From an uncultured Planctomycetaceae bacterium (GTDB lineage: Bacteria; Planctomycetota; Planctomycetia; Planctomycetales; Planctomycetaceae): 64,000 nt of DNA. Below are positions 17,696 to 26,850 of the stretch, one piece after another. The stretch's first letter is position 1, and each line of letters starts with the position of its first letter. The notes under the pieces are model-generated. The model had not been told where the DNA came from. It did no database searches and saw nothing but the letters and a program-made list of their open reading frames with translations. Made by a program: the position numbers and the translations under genes. Location of the stretch: positions 1 through 64,000 of the forward strand of contig CALFSX010000215.1 in NCBI GenBank assembly GCA_937916515.1, given 5' to 3'.

Positions 17696-17744
17696 ACATG
17701 TTCACGCGAATGGTGACAGAATGCATCCAGACTTGTCACTCTTC

Positions 17745-17781
17745 AAAAAAAGTCCGCCGGACATTTCTGGCCGGCGGACTT
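17745..17781 (-). terminator. Intrinsic terminator of the porin gene
   Basis: A perfect 11-bp stem (AAGTCCGCCGG / CCGGCGGACTT) with a 10-base loop, followed on the minus strand by a run of seven T. It lies about 30 bp after the porin stop codon. This is a textbook factor-independent terminator. Confidence 0.93.
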
Positions 17782-17811
17782 AGCGTAAGGTTGAGTTTAG
17801 TAGAGCGTCGC

Positions 17812-19101
17812 TTAGTAAGTTAGAATCATATCGACAGCGAAGATCCCCTGCTCGTACCCACCATTCAGACTGGCTGGAAACCAATCATATCGCCATTCCG
17901 GACGGATTGTCACGTTCGGGTGCGGCTTAATATTCGCCCCAAATGTGGCTGCGTAGTAGGAATGAGATCCCGACCCCGGAAGAGACTGTCCACCGTGGTT
18001 AAACCCGGCGTCGGACTTCCACCACTCCACACGAGCCCCGAGGCCGAGTTTCTCATTGACACTGTAAAGTAGAAAGTTGTTGATACCAACTTCGTTGTTC
18101 ACTCCACCAAAAATTTTAAGCTGGACCATATCACTCTGCAGTACCCAGTTCAGCTTGTCCGTCAACGCGACGTCCACCACGTTACTGTGAGCGTATCCGT
18201 TACCACGCACGCCCATGTTGCCAAATGTGGTGATGTAGGTGTAAGTGGCTTTGTCGCCCAGTGGGATACTGAAGCCTCCAAGGAAGTTGCTTCCGCCATC
18301 GAATTGGTCAAACCCAGTATCCCATCCCAGGGTCCAGCCGCCGTAGATTGTCACGTCATTACCAGCGTCGTACGTGGCCAAGGCGCCCGTATGGGTAAAT
18401 GCCTCGCTGTTGTACATTGTCAATGAGTGGCTGTAAAAGAAATTGTCGGGAGCGGTTACAACTTCATAGCCCAACAGAGTATAGAAGTGACCGATTTTGA
18501 CCGAAAGATCGCCTGAAGCGACTTCTGCATACAACTGAGGCATTGCCCACCCGTATGTGCCGCCGAAGTCCCAGCCGTTGATGAAGTCCCACTCACCAAC
18601 ATTATTGCCGAAGGCCTGAGTGTCCCCGGAGTCTATACCGTACATTATGTCCGCACGGAAACCAACATCGAGACCCTTGCTACCGTCGGCAACTTTTTCT
18701 ACGTAGAACCACGCTTGATTTGTATTAAACTTATGCGGAATGTTGTTGAACATCCCCGTGCTTCCACTGGTGTAGCCCTGCTGCCACCAACCGCCGAAGT
18801 CAATTCCGTCTTCTTTTTTGTCCAGCTTCCAGGCATCACCAATTTGACTGCCGCACAGACCACGGTTGCCACTGTCACACCCTTCGCTGCAGCCGGACTC
18901 CCCGCAGTCAGGCGAATATAATCCCACCAGCTGAGTTGCAAGATCTGACGTTGAAGAAGCGAAGACTACATTGCAGTTTGTGCTGTGATAGACCGAATTT
19001 CTTTGCTGCTCAGAGTTGGTGTTTTCTGCCAACGCCGGGTTTAGGCCCGAACTAGTCAGCAGGGTTAGACCAGCAAGCAAAAGGCAGGTTTTTCCTGTCA
19101 T
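17812..19101 (-). CDS. Outer-membrane porin, putative beta-barrel porin-2 family
   Basis: A 429-residue outer-membrane protein. A signal peptide (MTGKTCLLLAGLTLLTSSGLNPALA) is followed by a small Cys/Gly/Ser-rich segment at about 66-88 (DCGESGCSEGCDSGNRGLCG), then a long stretch of alternating aromatic and polar residues typical of an outer-membrane barrel (DFGGWWQQGYTSGSTGMFN, WDFINGWDFGGTYGWAMPQLY), ending in DMILTY. The pattern fits the BBP2/OmpL-like porins common in planctomycetes. A strong ribosome binding site (AAGGAG, plus-strand 19109-19114) fixes the start. It stands alone with its own terminator. Confidence 0.85.
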   Translation of the reverse strand: MTGKTCLLLAGLTLLTSSGLNPALAENTNSEQQRNSVYHSTNCNVVFASSTSDLATQLVGLYSPDCGESGCSEGCDSGNRGLCGSQIGDAWKLDKKEDGIDFGGWWQQGYTSGSTGMFNNIPHKFNTNQAWFYVEKVADGSKGLDVGFRADIMYGIDSGDTQAFGNNVGEWDFINGWDFGGTYGWAMPQLYAEVASGDLSVKIGHFYTLLGYEVVTAPDNFFYSHSLTMYNSEAFTHTGALATYDAGNDVTIYGGWTLGWDTGFDQFDGGSNFLGGFSIPLGDKATYTYITTFGNMGVRGNGYAHSNVVDVALTDKLNWVLQSDMVQLKIFGGVNNEVGINNFLLYSVNEKLGLGARVEWWKSDAGFNHGGQSLPGSGSHSYYAATFGANIKPHPNVTIRPEWRYDWFPASLNGGYEQGIFAVDMILTY

Positions 19102-19872
19102 GACATACTCCTTTCGAGTTCCGTTGTCTCATGTGAATCCTTGACCCCGGCCGTCATTGGCTCATAGGGTTTTGGCATCCCATTCGATCATCACTTGATG
19201 GGAGTGCCGCGTGAAGCCAGACATAGAACGGTTCCCCATTCCGCTTATGATGACCCAATTCCTCAAATCGACTCTGTTTTGACCCAGCAGAAGTTTATTC
19301 TTACGCATCATGATTTTCCGTACGCGACTCAGACTCGCTTCCAGCGGAATTGTCTATCCATCTTTCCGAAGCGATGCTGACGCACGCACCGTTATTACTG
19401 GCAATCTCGCCCGTCGTACGATTAAGGGCAAATGAACCAGCATGGGGCTGTGGGCCATGAAAAAACTGTGTGCTCCGGCTTTTCGGAGCTCTCCTTCTTG
19501 CTTTTGAGCATAGATAGCAGAACGCAAATACACACTTCGGACTCTTGGGGCTCACGAATTGGTTGGCGCTTGCAAGCATGGGGTCGTCTGTCGTGTTGGA
19601 CTGGTGCTATCTCAGTTGGCAATCCTTGACGCTCCATCCATCTGATTTCATCAACCAGTGAACTGTTGTTTGCTGAGCGTGTGTAGGTGGCTGGCCCAAA
19701 CGGCTCTTGCATGTTTCGCGAGCTAGAATCTTACGCCCCCAATTGACCCAAATTTAGCTTTGACAAGCCATCAGGCGAAGCACGTCGAAATTGACAAGCT
19801 TTACCAGGTGATCAATGTCGAGCCATATTCACCGGGTCCTGTGGCGGTGGCCGAATAGGCCGACATCGAGAC
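19102..19872. other. Gene-poor region left of the IS element
   Basis: Roughly 770 bp without a supportable gene. The first part must hold the porin promoter. Several frames of 60-96 residues are open on either strand but have Cys/Arg/Ser-rich composition and no recognisable motifs; they look like non-coding or decayed DNA, in keeping with the dead IS and frameshifted remnant to the right. Confidence 0.4.
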
Positions 19873-21422
19873 TACACAAGTCGTCCCTGAAAAAGTGGTT
19901 TGATCAGCGTATGCTGGCCTGGTTTTGCAAAACGAGTTGACATAGATTGGAAGGAAATGTTTCTTCGACTTTCAAAACCTTGCAATTTGAGCGCGGCATG
20001 AAGCATAAGCCTCGATCGAACGCCAGCCAGCTCGACCTTTTTCAGACGCAGTTCGACCAACTATGGAACCTTCGTCACCCGCTGTGCGTTCTGAGGGGGA
20101 AGATTGACTGGAAGCGGTTTGATGTTGAGTTCGCCGGTTGTTATTGCCCGGAAATCGGCGCGCCGGGCAAGGATATTCGTTTGCTTGTGGGGCTGCATTA
20201 TCTGAAGCACACGTTCAATGAATCGGACGAATCGCTGCTTGATCGTTGGGTTGAGAATCCTTATTGGCAGTACTTTTGTGGCTTCGACACAATGCAGCAT
20301 GAAGTGCCGCTGCATTCCACTTCATTGACGAAGTGGCGACAGCTAGTTGGTGCTGACAAGCTTGTGATGCTGCTTGAGGAAACGGTGTCGATTGCAGTCA
20401 GCGATAAGCTGATCACAAAGGCTGAGTTGGCACAGGTCAACGTCGGCACGACAGTTCGGTAAAAGAACATCATGTATCCCGCTGATTCCAAGCTGTATTT
20501 GAAAGCGATTCAAAAACTGGGGGCCGCCGCAAGAAACCGCTGCATCAAGCTTCGCCAGACGTATTCGCGAGTTGCCAAGGAAGCGGCCATGATGGTGGGC
20601 CGTTACGCTCATGCAAAGCAGTTCAAGCGTATGCGAAATCGGTTGAGAAAGCTGAAGACGTGGCTGGGGAGAGTCCTGCGTGACATGCGTCGCAAAGTTC
20701 CACAGCCAGATGCGGCTCTGGAATAACTGCTGAGTCTTTGCGAACGACTGCACGCACAGGAAAAGACGGACACGAAGAAGCTGTACAGCCTTCATGAACC
20801 GGAAGTCATGTGCATCAGTAAAGGCAAGGCTCACAAGCGTTACGAATTCGGCCAGAAGGTTTCGGTGACGTCAGCGAATCGCGGTAACTGGATCGTGGGT
20901 ATCAATCTGTGTGCTGGCAATCCTTACGATGGCCACACTTTGTTGCAGGCAATCGCGACGACAGAAAGTATTACCCGCGTGAGCGTGACCGATGCTTACG
21001 TCGACAAAGGTTATCGCGGCAACCATTACAACGGTGATGCGACTGTTCATATTTCGGGCAGCAGCAGTCGGCAACTGACGCGAACTCTGAAGAAGCGCCG
21101 CAAACGTCGCAGCGCCGTCGAGCCCAAGATTGGCCACCTGAAGAGCGACAACCGGATGGGTCGCTGCTTCCTGAAAGGTCTGACAGGCGACGAAATCAAC
21201 GCGGTTCTGGCCGCCGCCGGATCAAACCGACAGAAGCAGCTGCTCGCGATTGCGCATGCGCTGGTTTTCTGGCTTGTCAGACGGCTGGAAACTCCCATTT
21301 TGCCACGTATGCACCAAACTAGGCTCGCCGCCTTGAGCATCTGACCGCGATCCCACATCGCCCAACGCACTCAAAATCCAACCGCCAACCACGCACCCAC
21401 TTTTCCAGGGACGACTACACAA
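19873..21422 (+). mobile_element. Decayed IS5-family insertion sequence
   Basis: Terminal inverted repeats are GTCGTCCCTGAAAAAGTGG at 19880-19898 and its near-perfect complement CCACTTTTCCAGGGACGAC at 21397-21415 (one mismatch in 19). They are flanked by a direct repeat TACACAA at 19873-19879 and 21416-21422, which looks like a target duplication. Element length is 1536 bp. The single transposase is broken by two in-frame stops, so it cannot move itself. Confidence 0.88.
19998..21344 (+). pseudogene. IS5-family transposase with two nonsense mutations
   Basis: One frame spans the gene but is cut by TAA at 20460-20462 and TAA at 20724-20726. The first part (MKHKPRSNASQLDLFQTQFDQ, IRLLVGLHYLKHTFNESDESLLDRWVENPYWQYFCG) and the last part (VTDAYVDKGYRGNHYNG, SAVEPKIGHLKSDNRMGRCFLKG) are typical of IS5-group DDE transposases. 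The usual VDTTVQEKNI motif reads NVGTTVR-stop-KNI, so the first catalytic Asp is Gly and the Glu codon GAA is TAA. The second Asp and the Glu motif remain. It is inactive; the intact length of about 450 codons shows decay by point mutation, not deletion. Confidence 0.92.
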
Positions 21423-21462
21423 ACAGTGGTTCGAAACAAAAAAATGTCCATCCCATGTGGTG

Positions 21463-21790
21463 TGGGTGGTTACGGAATCCGGACAGAAAATTGCGTTATA
21501 GCCTGCTTGCCGACGCGAGTGAGGTTGTTCTTGATTCGTCGCTTGCTCATGGCTTGGCGTAGGTCGTGGTTGTGCGGCAGGACTTGTGTGGATTTGTCCC
21601 AGTCTTTCGCCGCGGCAAGGTGGTCGCCCCAAAATCCAGAGAACACAAACGGAAGACGGGTAGGTGAGTGTTCCAGATATTCTCTGCGAGATCGTCAGGT
21701 GTAAACTCGTCACAGGCCAGCAGCAGTCGCTGCAGTCCTGGCGCTGCAGGTTTGTGCAGCCCACCAATTGCACGCCGCTGCAAACGCCTA
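21463..21790 (-). pseudogene. Frameshifted remnant of an unknown gene
   Basis: On the minus strand, two frames join into a plausible protein: AIGGLHKPAAPGLQRLLLAC through EFTPDDLAENIWNTHLPVF in one, then FSGFWGDHLAAAKDWDKSTQ through QAMSKRRIKNNLTRVGKQAI in the next, with the shift near 21630-21650. No start is visible upstream. The family is not recognised. It sits directly right of the dead IS, consistent with a decaying locus. Confidence 0.35.
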
Positions 21791-21861
21791 CCGAATCAGA
21801 GTTTTGCTTTCGGCACACGAAATGCAACACTCACTGATAACATCACTGCCTGGAGAAAACC

Positions 21862-22248
21862 ATGACGCCATTTCTGTTGTTTGCAATAGTGTTCGGTTTG
21901 TCTGTTGCCGTAGGTTTTCGAGGCAACCGAGTTGTTGCTTCGGTGGTTCTGCTGCCGTTGGCGGCATTCTGCGGGTTCGGTTTTCTGGCGTCTTTCGAAC
22001 CGGGAGTTCAGGTTTTCTGGAAGATTGGATACGCAATATCTGGGCTTGCGTGCTTTGTGGGAGGCGTCTACCGCTGGCTGCCTGGTTGTGGTGATGATCC
22101 CCATGACAGCTCGGGCGAAGAAGTTCAGCTGCAGCATGAGCGTTATTCTCACAGACCGCGGCTGGCAACAGATGGTGGTCCCCGAATCAAAGCGATGGGG
22201 CGCGAACAACTGGAAAAATCGAGAAGCGACGACGATGACTCAGCATGA
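21862..22248 (+). CDS. Small membrane protein, hypothetical
   Basis: A 128-residue protein with three hydrophobic stretches in the first 75 residues (MTPFLLFAIVFGLSVAVGF, VVASVVLLPLAAFCGFGFLA, WKIGYAISGLACFVGGVY), then an acidic, polar tail. An AGGAG-like GGAGAA lies just upstream of the ATG. The membrane part looks real; the tail has less coding-like composition, and another frame stays open in parallel to 22294, so the C-terminus may be altered by a frameshift. No family is recognised. Confidence 0.5.
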   Translation: MTPFLLFAIVFGLSVAVGFRGNRVVASVVLLPLAAFCGFGFLASFEPGVQVFWKIGYAISGLACFVGGVYRWLPGCGDDPHDSSGEEVQLQHERYSHRPRLATDGGPRIKAMGREQLEKSRSDDDDSA

Positions 22249-22348
22249 AGATCGCTTTAGGAAGGCGTCGCAGATTATCAAGGGCACGAAATAGAGCATC
22301 GGCGAATCCCGAGCTTTTAATCAGGCCGCCAGTGCGGAGAAGATTAAT

Positions 22349-22441
22349 CGCAGAGGACTCGGAGCAGCAGCGGTCCGCAGAGTTATTATTGAACGGCTCA
22401 TCCTGATCTCTGCGAACCGCTGCTGCTCTGCGGACTCTGCG
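22349..22441. repeat. Long imperfect inverted repeat
   Basis: Arms at 22349-22382 (CGCAGAGGACTCGGAGCAGC...) and 22408-22441 (ending GCTCTGCGGACTCTGCG) pair with a few mismatches over 34 bases around a 25-base loop. It lies between the small membrane protein and the giant cytochrome-type gene. It may be a miniature element or a strong RNA hairpin. Confidence 0.75.
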
Positions 22442-22683
22442 ATGAAAAAAGGCATGACCGCGAACCCGATTTGAATGATCGGCAAGAAGATGGCCGGGCA
22501 AGAAAATCTGTGAGAAAGTTTAAACCCGGATTTCCGGCTTAAGTCCGATAGCCTCGCAGTGATCAGAACAAGCTGTTCAACGAAGCTCAGCGAACGTCTG
22601 CTTCTGTGCGTTCCTTTCGCATTTACCATTTTGAGGTTATGCTGACAGACCCGCCGTATTGCTGCTCGCCCAGAGATCCGACC

Positions 22684-25600
22684 ATGAAGCTCACCAGACG
22701 TTCCGTTTTGCACTTGCGTTTTGTTGTTTGGATTGCCATCGCAGGTGGTATCGCGATGATTCCCACAGCCACTACATTTGCCGAAGAACAACCGTCAGAC
22801 GCGCTGCCTGCGAATACGGTTTCGTTGCTGAATCAGTTCTGCCTCAAGTGCCATTCCACTGATGAAGCTCAGGGTGAACTTGATCTGCAGCGATACTCTT
22901 CGCTGGATCACATGCGTGCCGATGTGGGGCCCTGGCTGCGTGTGGTTGAGATGCTGGATAATGGCGAGATGCCTCCGGAAGATTCGCCTCAACCCACTGC
23001 GGCTCAACGCAAACAGCTGCGAGATTGGGTGCAGGGATTTCTGAATGCCGAAGCTCTGCGCAATGCGGGAGATCCCGGGCCGGTCGTCTTGCGCCGGCTG
23101 AATAATTCAGAATATACGTACACGATTCAGGATCTGACCGGCGTGCCACTGCAGCCCGCGAAGCAGTTTCCTGTGGACAGCGCGGCGGGCGAGGGATTCA
23201 CCAACGTGGGCGATGCGTTGGTGATGTCGCCTTCCATGGTTCAAAAGTATCTTGATGCTGGCAAAGACGTTGCTGCTCATGCCGTGTTGTTGCCTGATGG
23301 AATTCGTTTTTCCGAATCAACGACTCGCCGAGATTGGAGCAACCAGATTGTAGCGCAGATTCGCCAGTTGTATGCGGATGGCACAACGGGCGCCAGTCGT
23401 ACTGATCAGCTGAACCAATGGTCGGGCGACCCGAATTCGTCGACGGCGAACGATGGTCGAGTTGACCTTGTTCCGTACCTGTCGCAACTGATTCAGCACC
23501 GCCATCAGTTGATGGATTCGCAAGCGGCAGACAAAGTCGCGCGGGAGAACAGTATCAATGCCAAATATCTGCACATTCTGGCGAACGCAATTTTTTCCGA
23601 TGCGGACTCTGCACTGCTGAACGATGTGCGTCGCCGAATTGAAGCGGCTAAGCCGGAAGACGCTGCAGCGATTGCCGACGTTGTGAAGTCATGGCAGTCA
23701 CGGCTTTGGAAGTTCAATACCGTCGGCCATTTGGGCCTGGTGATTCCGTGGCAGCAGGCAGTTTCACCCATTGAAGCGACTCTGCACCTGCAGTTTCCGT
23801 TTGCTGCACCGAAAGCTGACCGCACATCAATCGTTCTGACATCGCGGTCTGTGATCGCGGATGGCCCCAATTCCGTGGTGTGGAAGAACGCTCGTGTTGA
23901 ACGTGCCAGTGGGCTGTCTGCGATTATGCTGCGTGATGTGAAAGCGGTGTCTGTGGTCTGGCCGGAATTAAAACGAAACGTGTTCGCAAATTTTGCGAAG
24001 TATCTGGCTGCGGTTGCGGAAGTTCGAACAAGCCAGCAGGCACCCGAGCTGAGTGTGCTGGCAGCTCGTTACGAAATTCAGCCAGCGATTTTAACGTCAC
24101 TGTTGAACTGGTTGGGAATTGGTTCTTCGTCAGAGCCTGAGATTGCTGAGTACCTTAATCTGCCGTTGATTCGATCCGGTTCTGAATTCGTGAACGGTTG
24201 GGGGCTGCAGGGTGCGGACGCTTTAAGCGTTGTGGCGAATTCTTCGGACAACCAGGTGCAAATTCCAGGCGACATGCGAGCTCACCGAATTGCCACGCAT
24301 CCTATGCCCGACCGATTTTCTGCCGTGGGCTGGAAGTCGCCATTCAGCGGAACCGTATCGATTGCGCCCTACGTTCATCATGCTCACGGAGCGTGCGGTA
24401 ACGGAGTTGGCTGGAAGGTCGAACTTCGCCGAGGAGCCGAGCAACGAATTCTGTTGAGCGGCCTGCTGGACAAGTCGGCGAAAACCGATGTTGCACCTCT
24501 ATCCGAATTTGGCATTCAAAAGAACGACCTGGTTTCATTGATTATCGAACCGCGAGACAACAACCATTCGTGTGATCTCACAGAAATCGAATTGGCTGTC
24601 ACAGAACAGGGCGGTGCAGGGCGGGTTTGGTCGCTAACCAAAGACTGCGCCGACAACATTGCAGCCGGTAATCCTCACGAAGACAGCTTTGGCAATCTGG
24701 CGATCTGGCATTTCTATACAGGGCTGCTGGACGGCAAGCCAAGCGGTGATGTTGTGCCGCATGGGTCTTTGATGGCTTCATGGCTGAATGCTGCCGATTC
24801 GCAGCAGGCGGAGCAGTTCGCTCAGAAGCTGCAGGCTTTGCTGACGGAAGCTTCTGTGGGTGAGATGACCGCGGCTGATGCTGAGATTCGTCGTTTGTTG
24901 CATTCTGTAAATGGGCCTCTGTTTTCGAAGGTTGATTTTGCAGAACTTGCTGCTTCGGTTGAGGACTCGAAGCTGTCAGCGAGCGAATTTGGGATCAACA
25001 TGGCGGAGTTGTCGCCGTTCGCTGACGGAGTGCGCGATGAAGGAGGGGCATCCGAACTTGTTATGAAGGTCCCCTCAGTGGTTGAGGTGTCGTTTCCAGC
25101 GGATTTGGTGGAAGGTTGTACGTTTGCAGCAAGTGCGTTTTCAGTGGGCGCTGGCAGCGTGCAGGTTACGGCAAGTAGTTCGTCGGCACTCACAACGGCA
25201 GAGCGCGAGTCCGCTGTTGAGCTGGTATCCGGAGTTCCCGTGGTGGCGTCAACAGAAGCGGCTCGCCAGCGCGTACAGCAGGCTTTCGACGAGTTTCGAA
25301 GTGTGTTTCCTGCGGCGATGTGTCATGCTCGAATTGTGCCGGTGGACGAAGTTGTCACGTTGTTGCTGTATCATCGTGAAGACGACTATCTTTCCAGGTT
25401 GATGCTTAGCGAAGAACAGTCGTTGCAACTGGATCGACTTTGGAGTGAGCTTCGGTTTGTCAGTCAGGATGCTTTGCGGTTGGAGGTCGCATTGGAGCAG
25501 ATTCTTGAGTTTTCGACTCAGGATGCAGACCCGCGACGATTCGATCCCGTGCTGAAGCCGATCGCTGATGGCGCGGCCAGTTTTCGCAAGTGGCAAACAG

Positions 25601-26850
25601 ACACCGAACACGTTCATCTTGCTGCAGTTGTCGATTTCGCTGATCGAGCGTATCGGCGCGATCTGACTGACCTTGAAGACGCCTCGCTGAGAAGCTTATA
25701 CGCTCACTTGCGTTCAACCGAGATTGATCACGAAGACGCCATTCGATTGCTGATTGCTCGAATTCTGGCGTCTCCTACGTTTCTTTATCGAAACGAGCAA
25801 CCGGGCGATTCGTCTTTGGCAGTTCGCGTGTCGGCTGATGAACTGGCGAATCGTTTGAGTTACTTTTTGTGGGCGTCGCAACCAGACGCGACCTTGCGAG
25901 CGTTAGCGGCGGATGGAAGTCTGCTGCAGGATGATGTGTTGTTGCAGCAAACTCGTCGCATGTTGGTGGATTCCAACGCTCGTCGGATGGCGATCGAATT
26001 CGGTTGCCAGTGGCTGCACATTCGAGACTTCCACCAGCACGACGAAAAGAACGAGGCGGCGTTCCCTGAATTCGCGGCGCTGCGCGGTGACATGTATGAA
26101 GAATCAATTCGCTGCTGGGAACATCTGATCCGTAATGATGGATCAATCCTGGAATTGATCGATGCTGATCACACATTTGTGAATGCTCGACTGGCAAAGC
26201 ACTATGGAATCAATGCTGAGGTTTCTGCAGACTGGCAGTTGATTGATGGTGTTCGTGAAACCCATAGAGGCGGAATTTTGACTCAGGCCAGTTTGTTGTC
26301 CAAACAGTCCGGGGCTTCGCGAACCAGCCCAATTCTACGTGGCACCTGGATCTCAGAAACGCTGCTTGGCGAACGTCTGCCTCGACCGCCGAAGGGTGTC
26401 CCCGTTCTTCCGGAAGAAGTTCCCGATGGTTTGAGTGAACGTCAGCTGACCGAAAGGCATACGTCCGATCCGGCGTGCGTTAAATGTCACCAGCGAATTG
26501 ATCCGTACGGTTTCGCTCTGGAAGGCTTCGACGCGATTGGTCGCTATCGCACCAACGACAAAGATAACAATGTCATCAATACCGCCACCGACTTGCCGGA
26601 CGGTACCACTTTAACGGGGCTTGATGGTTTGAAGCAGTATCTGTTGACAGTTCGTCGCGAAGACTTTGTGCGGCAGTTTTGTCGCAAGTTGTTGGGGTAC
26701 TCGCTGGGGCGGTCAGCTCAATTATCTGACGAGCCGTTGATTGGTGAAATGATGGCTCAGTTAAAGAAAAACAACTATCGGTTTTCTGCTGCGGTTGAGA
26801 CAATCGTTGTCAGCCAGCAGTTTCAAATGATAAGAGGACGCGAGCAATGA
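22684..26850 (+). CDS. Giant planctomycete cytochrome-type protein (DUF1592/1588/1585)
   Basis: A 1388-residue exported protein. The ATG at 22684 gives a basic start and signal segment (FVVWIAIAGGIAMIPTATTFA). A c-type haem motif, CLKCH at about 53-57, opens the PSCyt1 domain. DUF1587 (LRRLNNSEYTYTIQDLTGV) follows near 120-160. The C-terminal third carries DUF1595/DUF1592 (ADRAYRRDLTDLEDASLRSLY, ANRLSYFLWASQPDATLRALA), DUF1588 with a second CxxCH (CVKCHQRIDPYGFALEGFD, near 1264) and DUF1585 at the end. Family members are usually 700-1000 residues; here several hundred unassigned residues separate DUF1587 from DUF1592. Its stop overlaps the start of the DUF1552 gene by 4 bp. Function of the family is unknown; electron transfer or polymer attack is suspected. 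Confidence 0.92.
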   Translation: MKLTRRSVLHLRFVVWIAIAGGIAMIPTATTFAEEQPSDALPANTVSLLNQFCLKCHSTDEAQGELDLQRYSSLDHMRADVGPWLRVVEMLDNGEMPPEDSPQPTAAQRKQLRDWVQGFLNAEALRNAGDPGPVVLRRLNNSEYTYTIQDLTGVPLQPAKQFPVDSAAGEGFTNVGDALVMSPSMVQKYLDAGKDVAAHAVLLPDGIRFSESTTRRDWSNQIVAQIRQLYADGTTGASRTDQLNQWSGDPNSSTANDGRVDLVPYLSQLIQHRHQLMDSQAADKVARENSINAKYLHILANAIFSDADSALLNDVRRRIEAAKPEDAAAIADVVKSWQSRLWKFNTVGHLGLVIPWQQAVSPIEATLHLQFPFAAPKADRTSIVLTSRSVIADGPNSVVWKNARVERASGLSAIMLRDVKAVSVVWPELKRNVFANFAKYLAAVAEVRTSQQAPELSVLAARYEIQPAILTSLLNWLGIGSSSEPEIAEYLNLPLIRSGSEFVNGWGLQGADALSVVANSSDNQVQIPGDMRAHRIATHPMPDRFSAVGWKSPFSGTVSIAPYVHHAHGACGNGVGWKVELRRGAEQRILLSGLLDKSAKTDVAPLSEFGIQKNDLVSLIIEPRDNNHSCDLTEIELAVTEQGGAGRVWSLTKDCADNIAAGNPHEDSFGNLAIWHFYTGLLDGKPSGDVVPHGSLMASWLNAADSQQAEQFAQKLQALLTEASVGEMTAADAEIRRLLHSVNGPLFSKVDFAELAASVEDSKLSASEFGINMAELSPFADGVRDEGGASELVMKVPSVVEVSFPADLVEGCTFAASAFSVGAGSVQVTASSSSALTTAERESAVELVSGVPVVASTEAARQRVQQAFDEFRSVFPAAMCHARIVPVDEVVTLLLYHREDDYLSRLMLSEEQSLQLDRLWSELRFVSQDALRLEVALEQILEFSTQDADPRRFDPVLKPIADGAASFRKWQTDTEHVHLAAVVDFADRAYRRDLTDLEDASLRSLYAHLRSTEIDHEDAIRLLIARILASPTFLYRNEQPGDSSLAVRVSADELANRLSYFLWASQPDATLRALAADGSLLQDDVLLQQTRRMLVDSNARRMAIEFGCQWLHIRDFHQHDEKNEAAFPEFAALRGDMYEESIRCWEHLIRNDGSILELIDADHTFVNARLAKHYGINAEVSADWQLIDGVRETHRGGILTQASLLSKQSGASRTSPILRGTWISETLLGERLPRPPKGVPVLPEEVPDGLSERQLTERHTSDPACVKCHQRIDPYGFALEGFDAIGRYRTNDKDNNVINTATDLPDGTTLTGLDGLKQYLLTVRREDFVRQFCRKLLGYSLGRSAQLSDEPLIGEMMAQLKKNNYRFSAAVETIVVSQQFQMIRGREQ

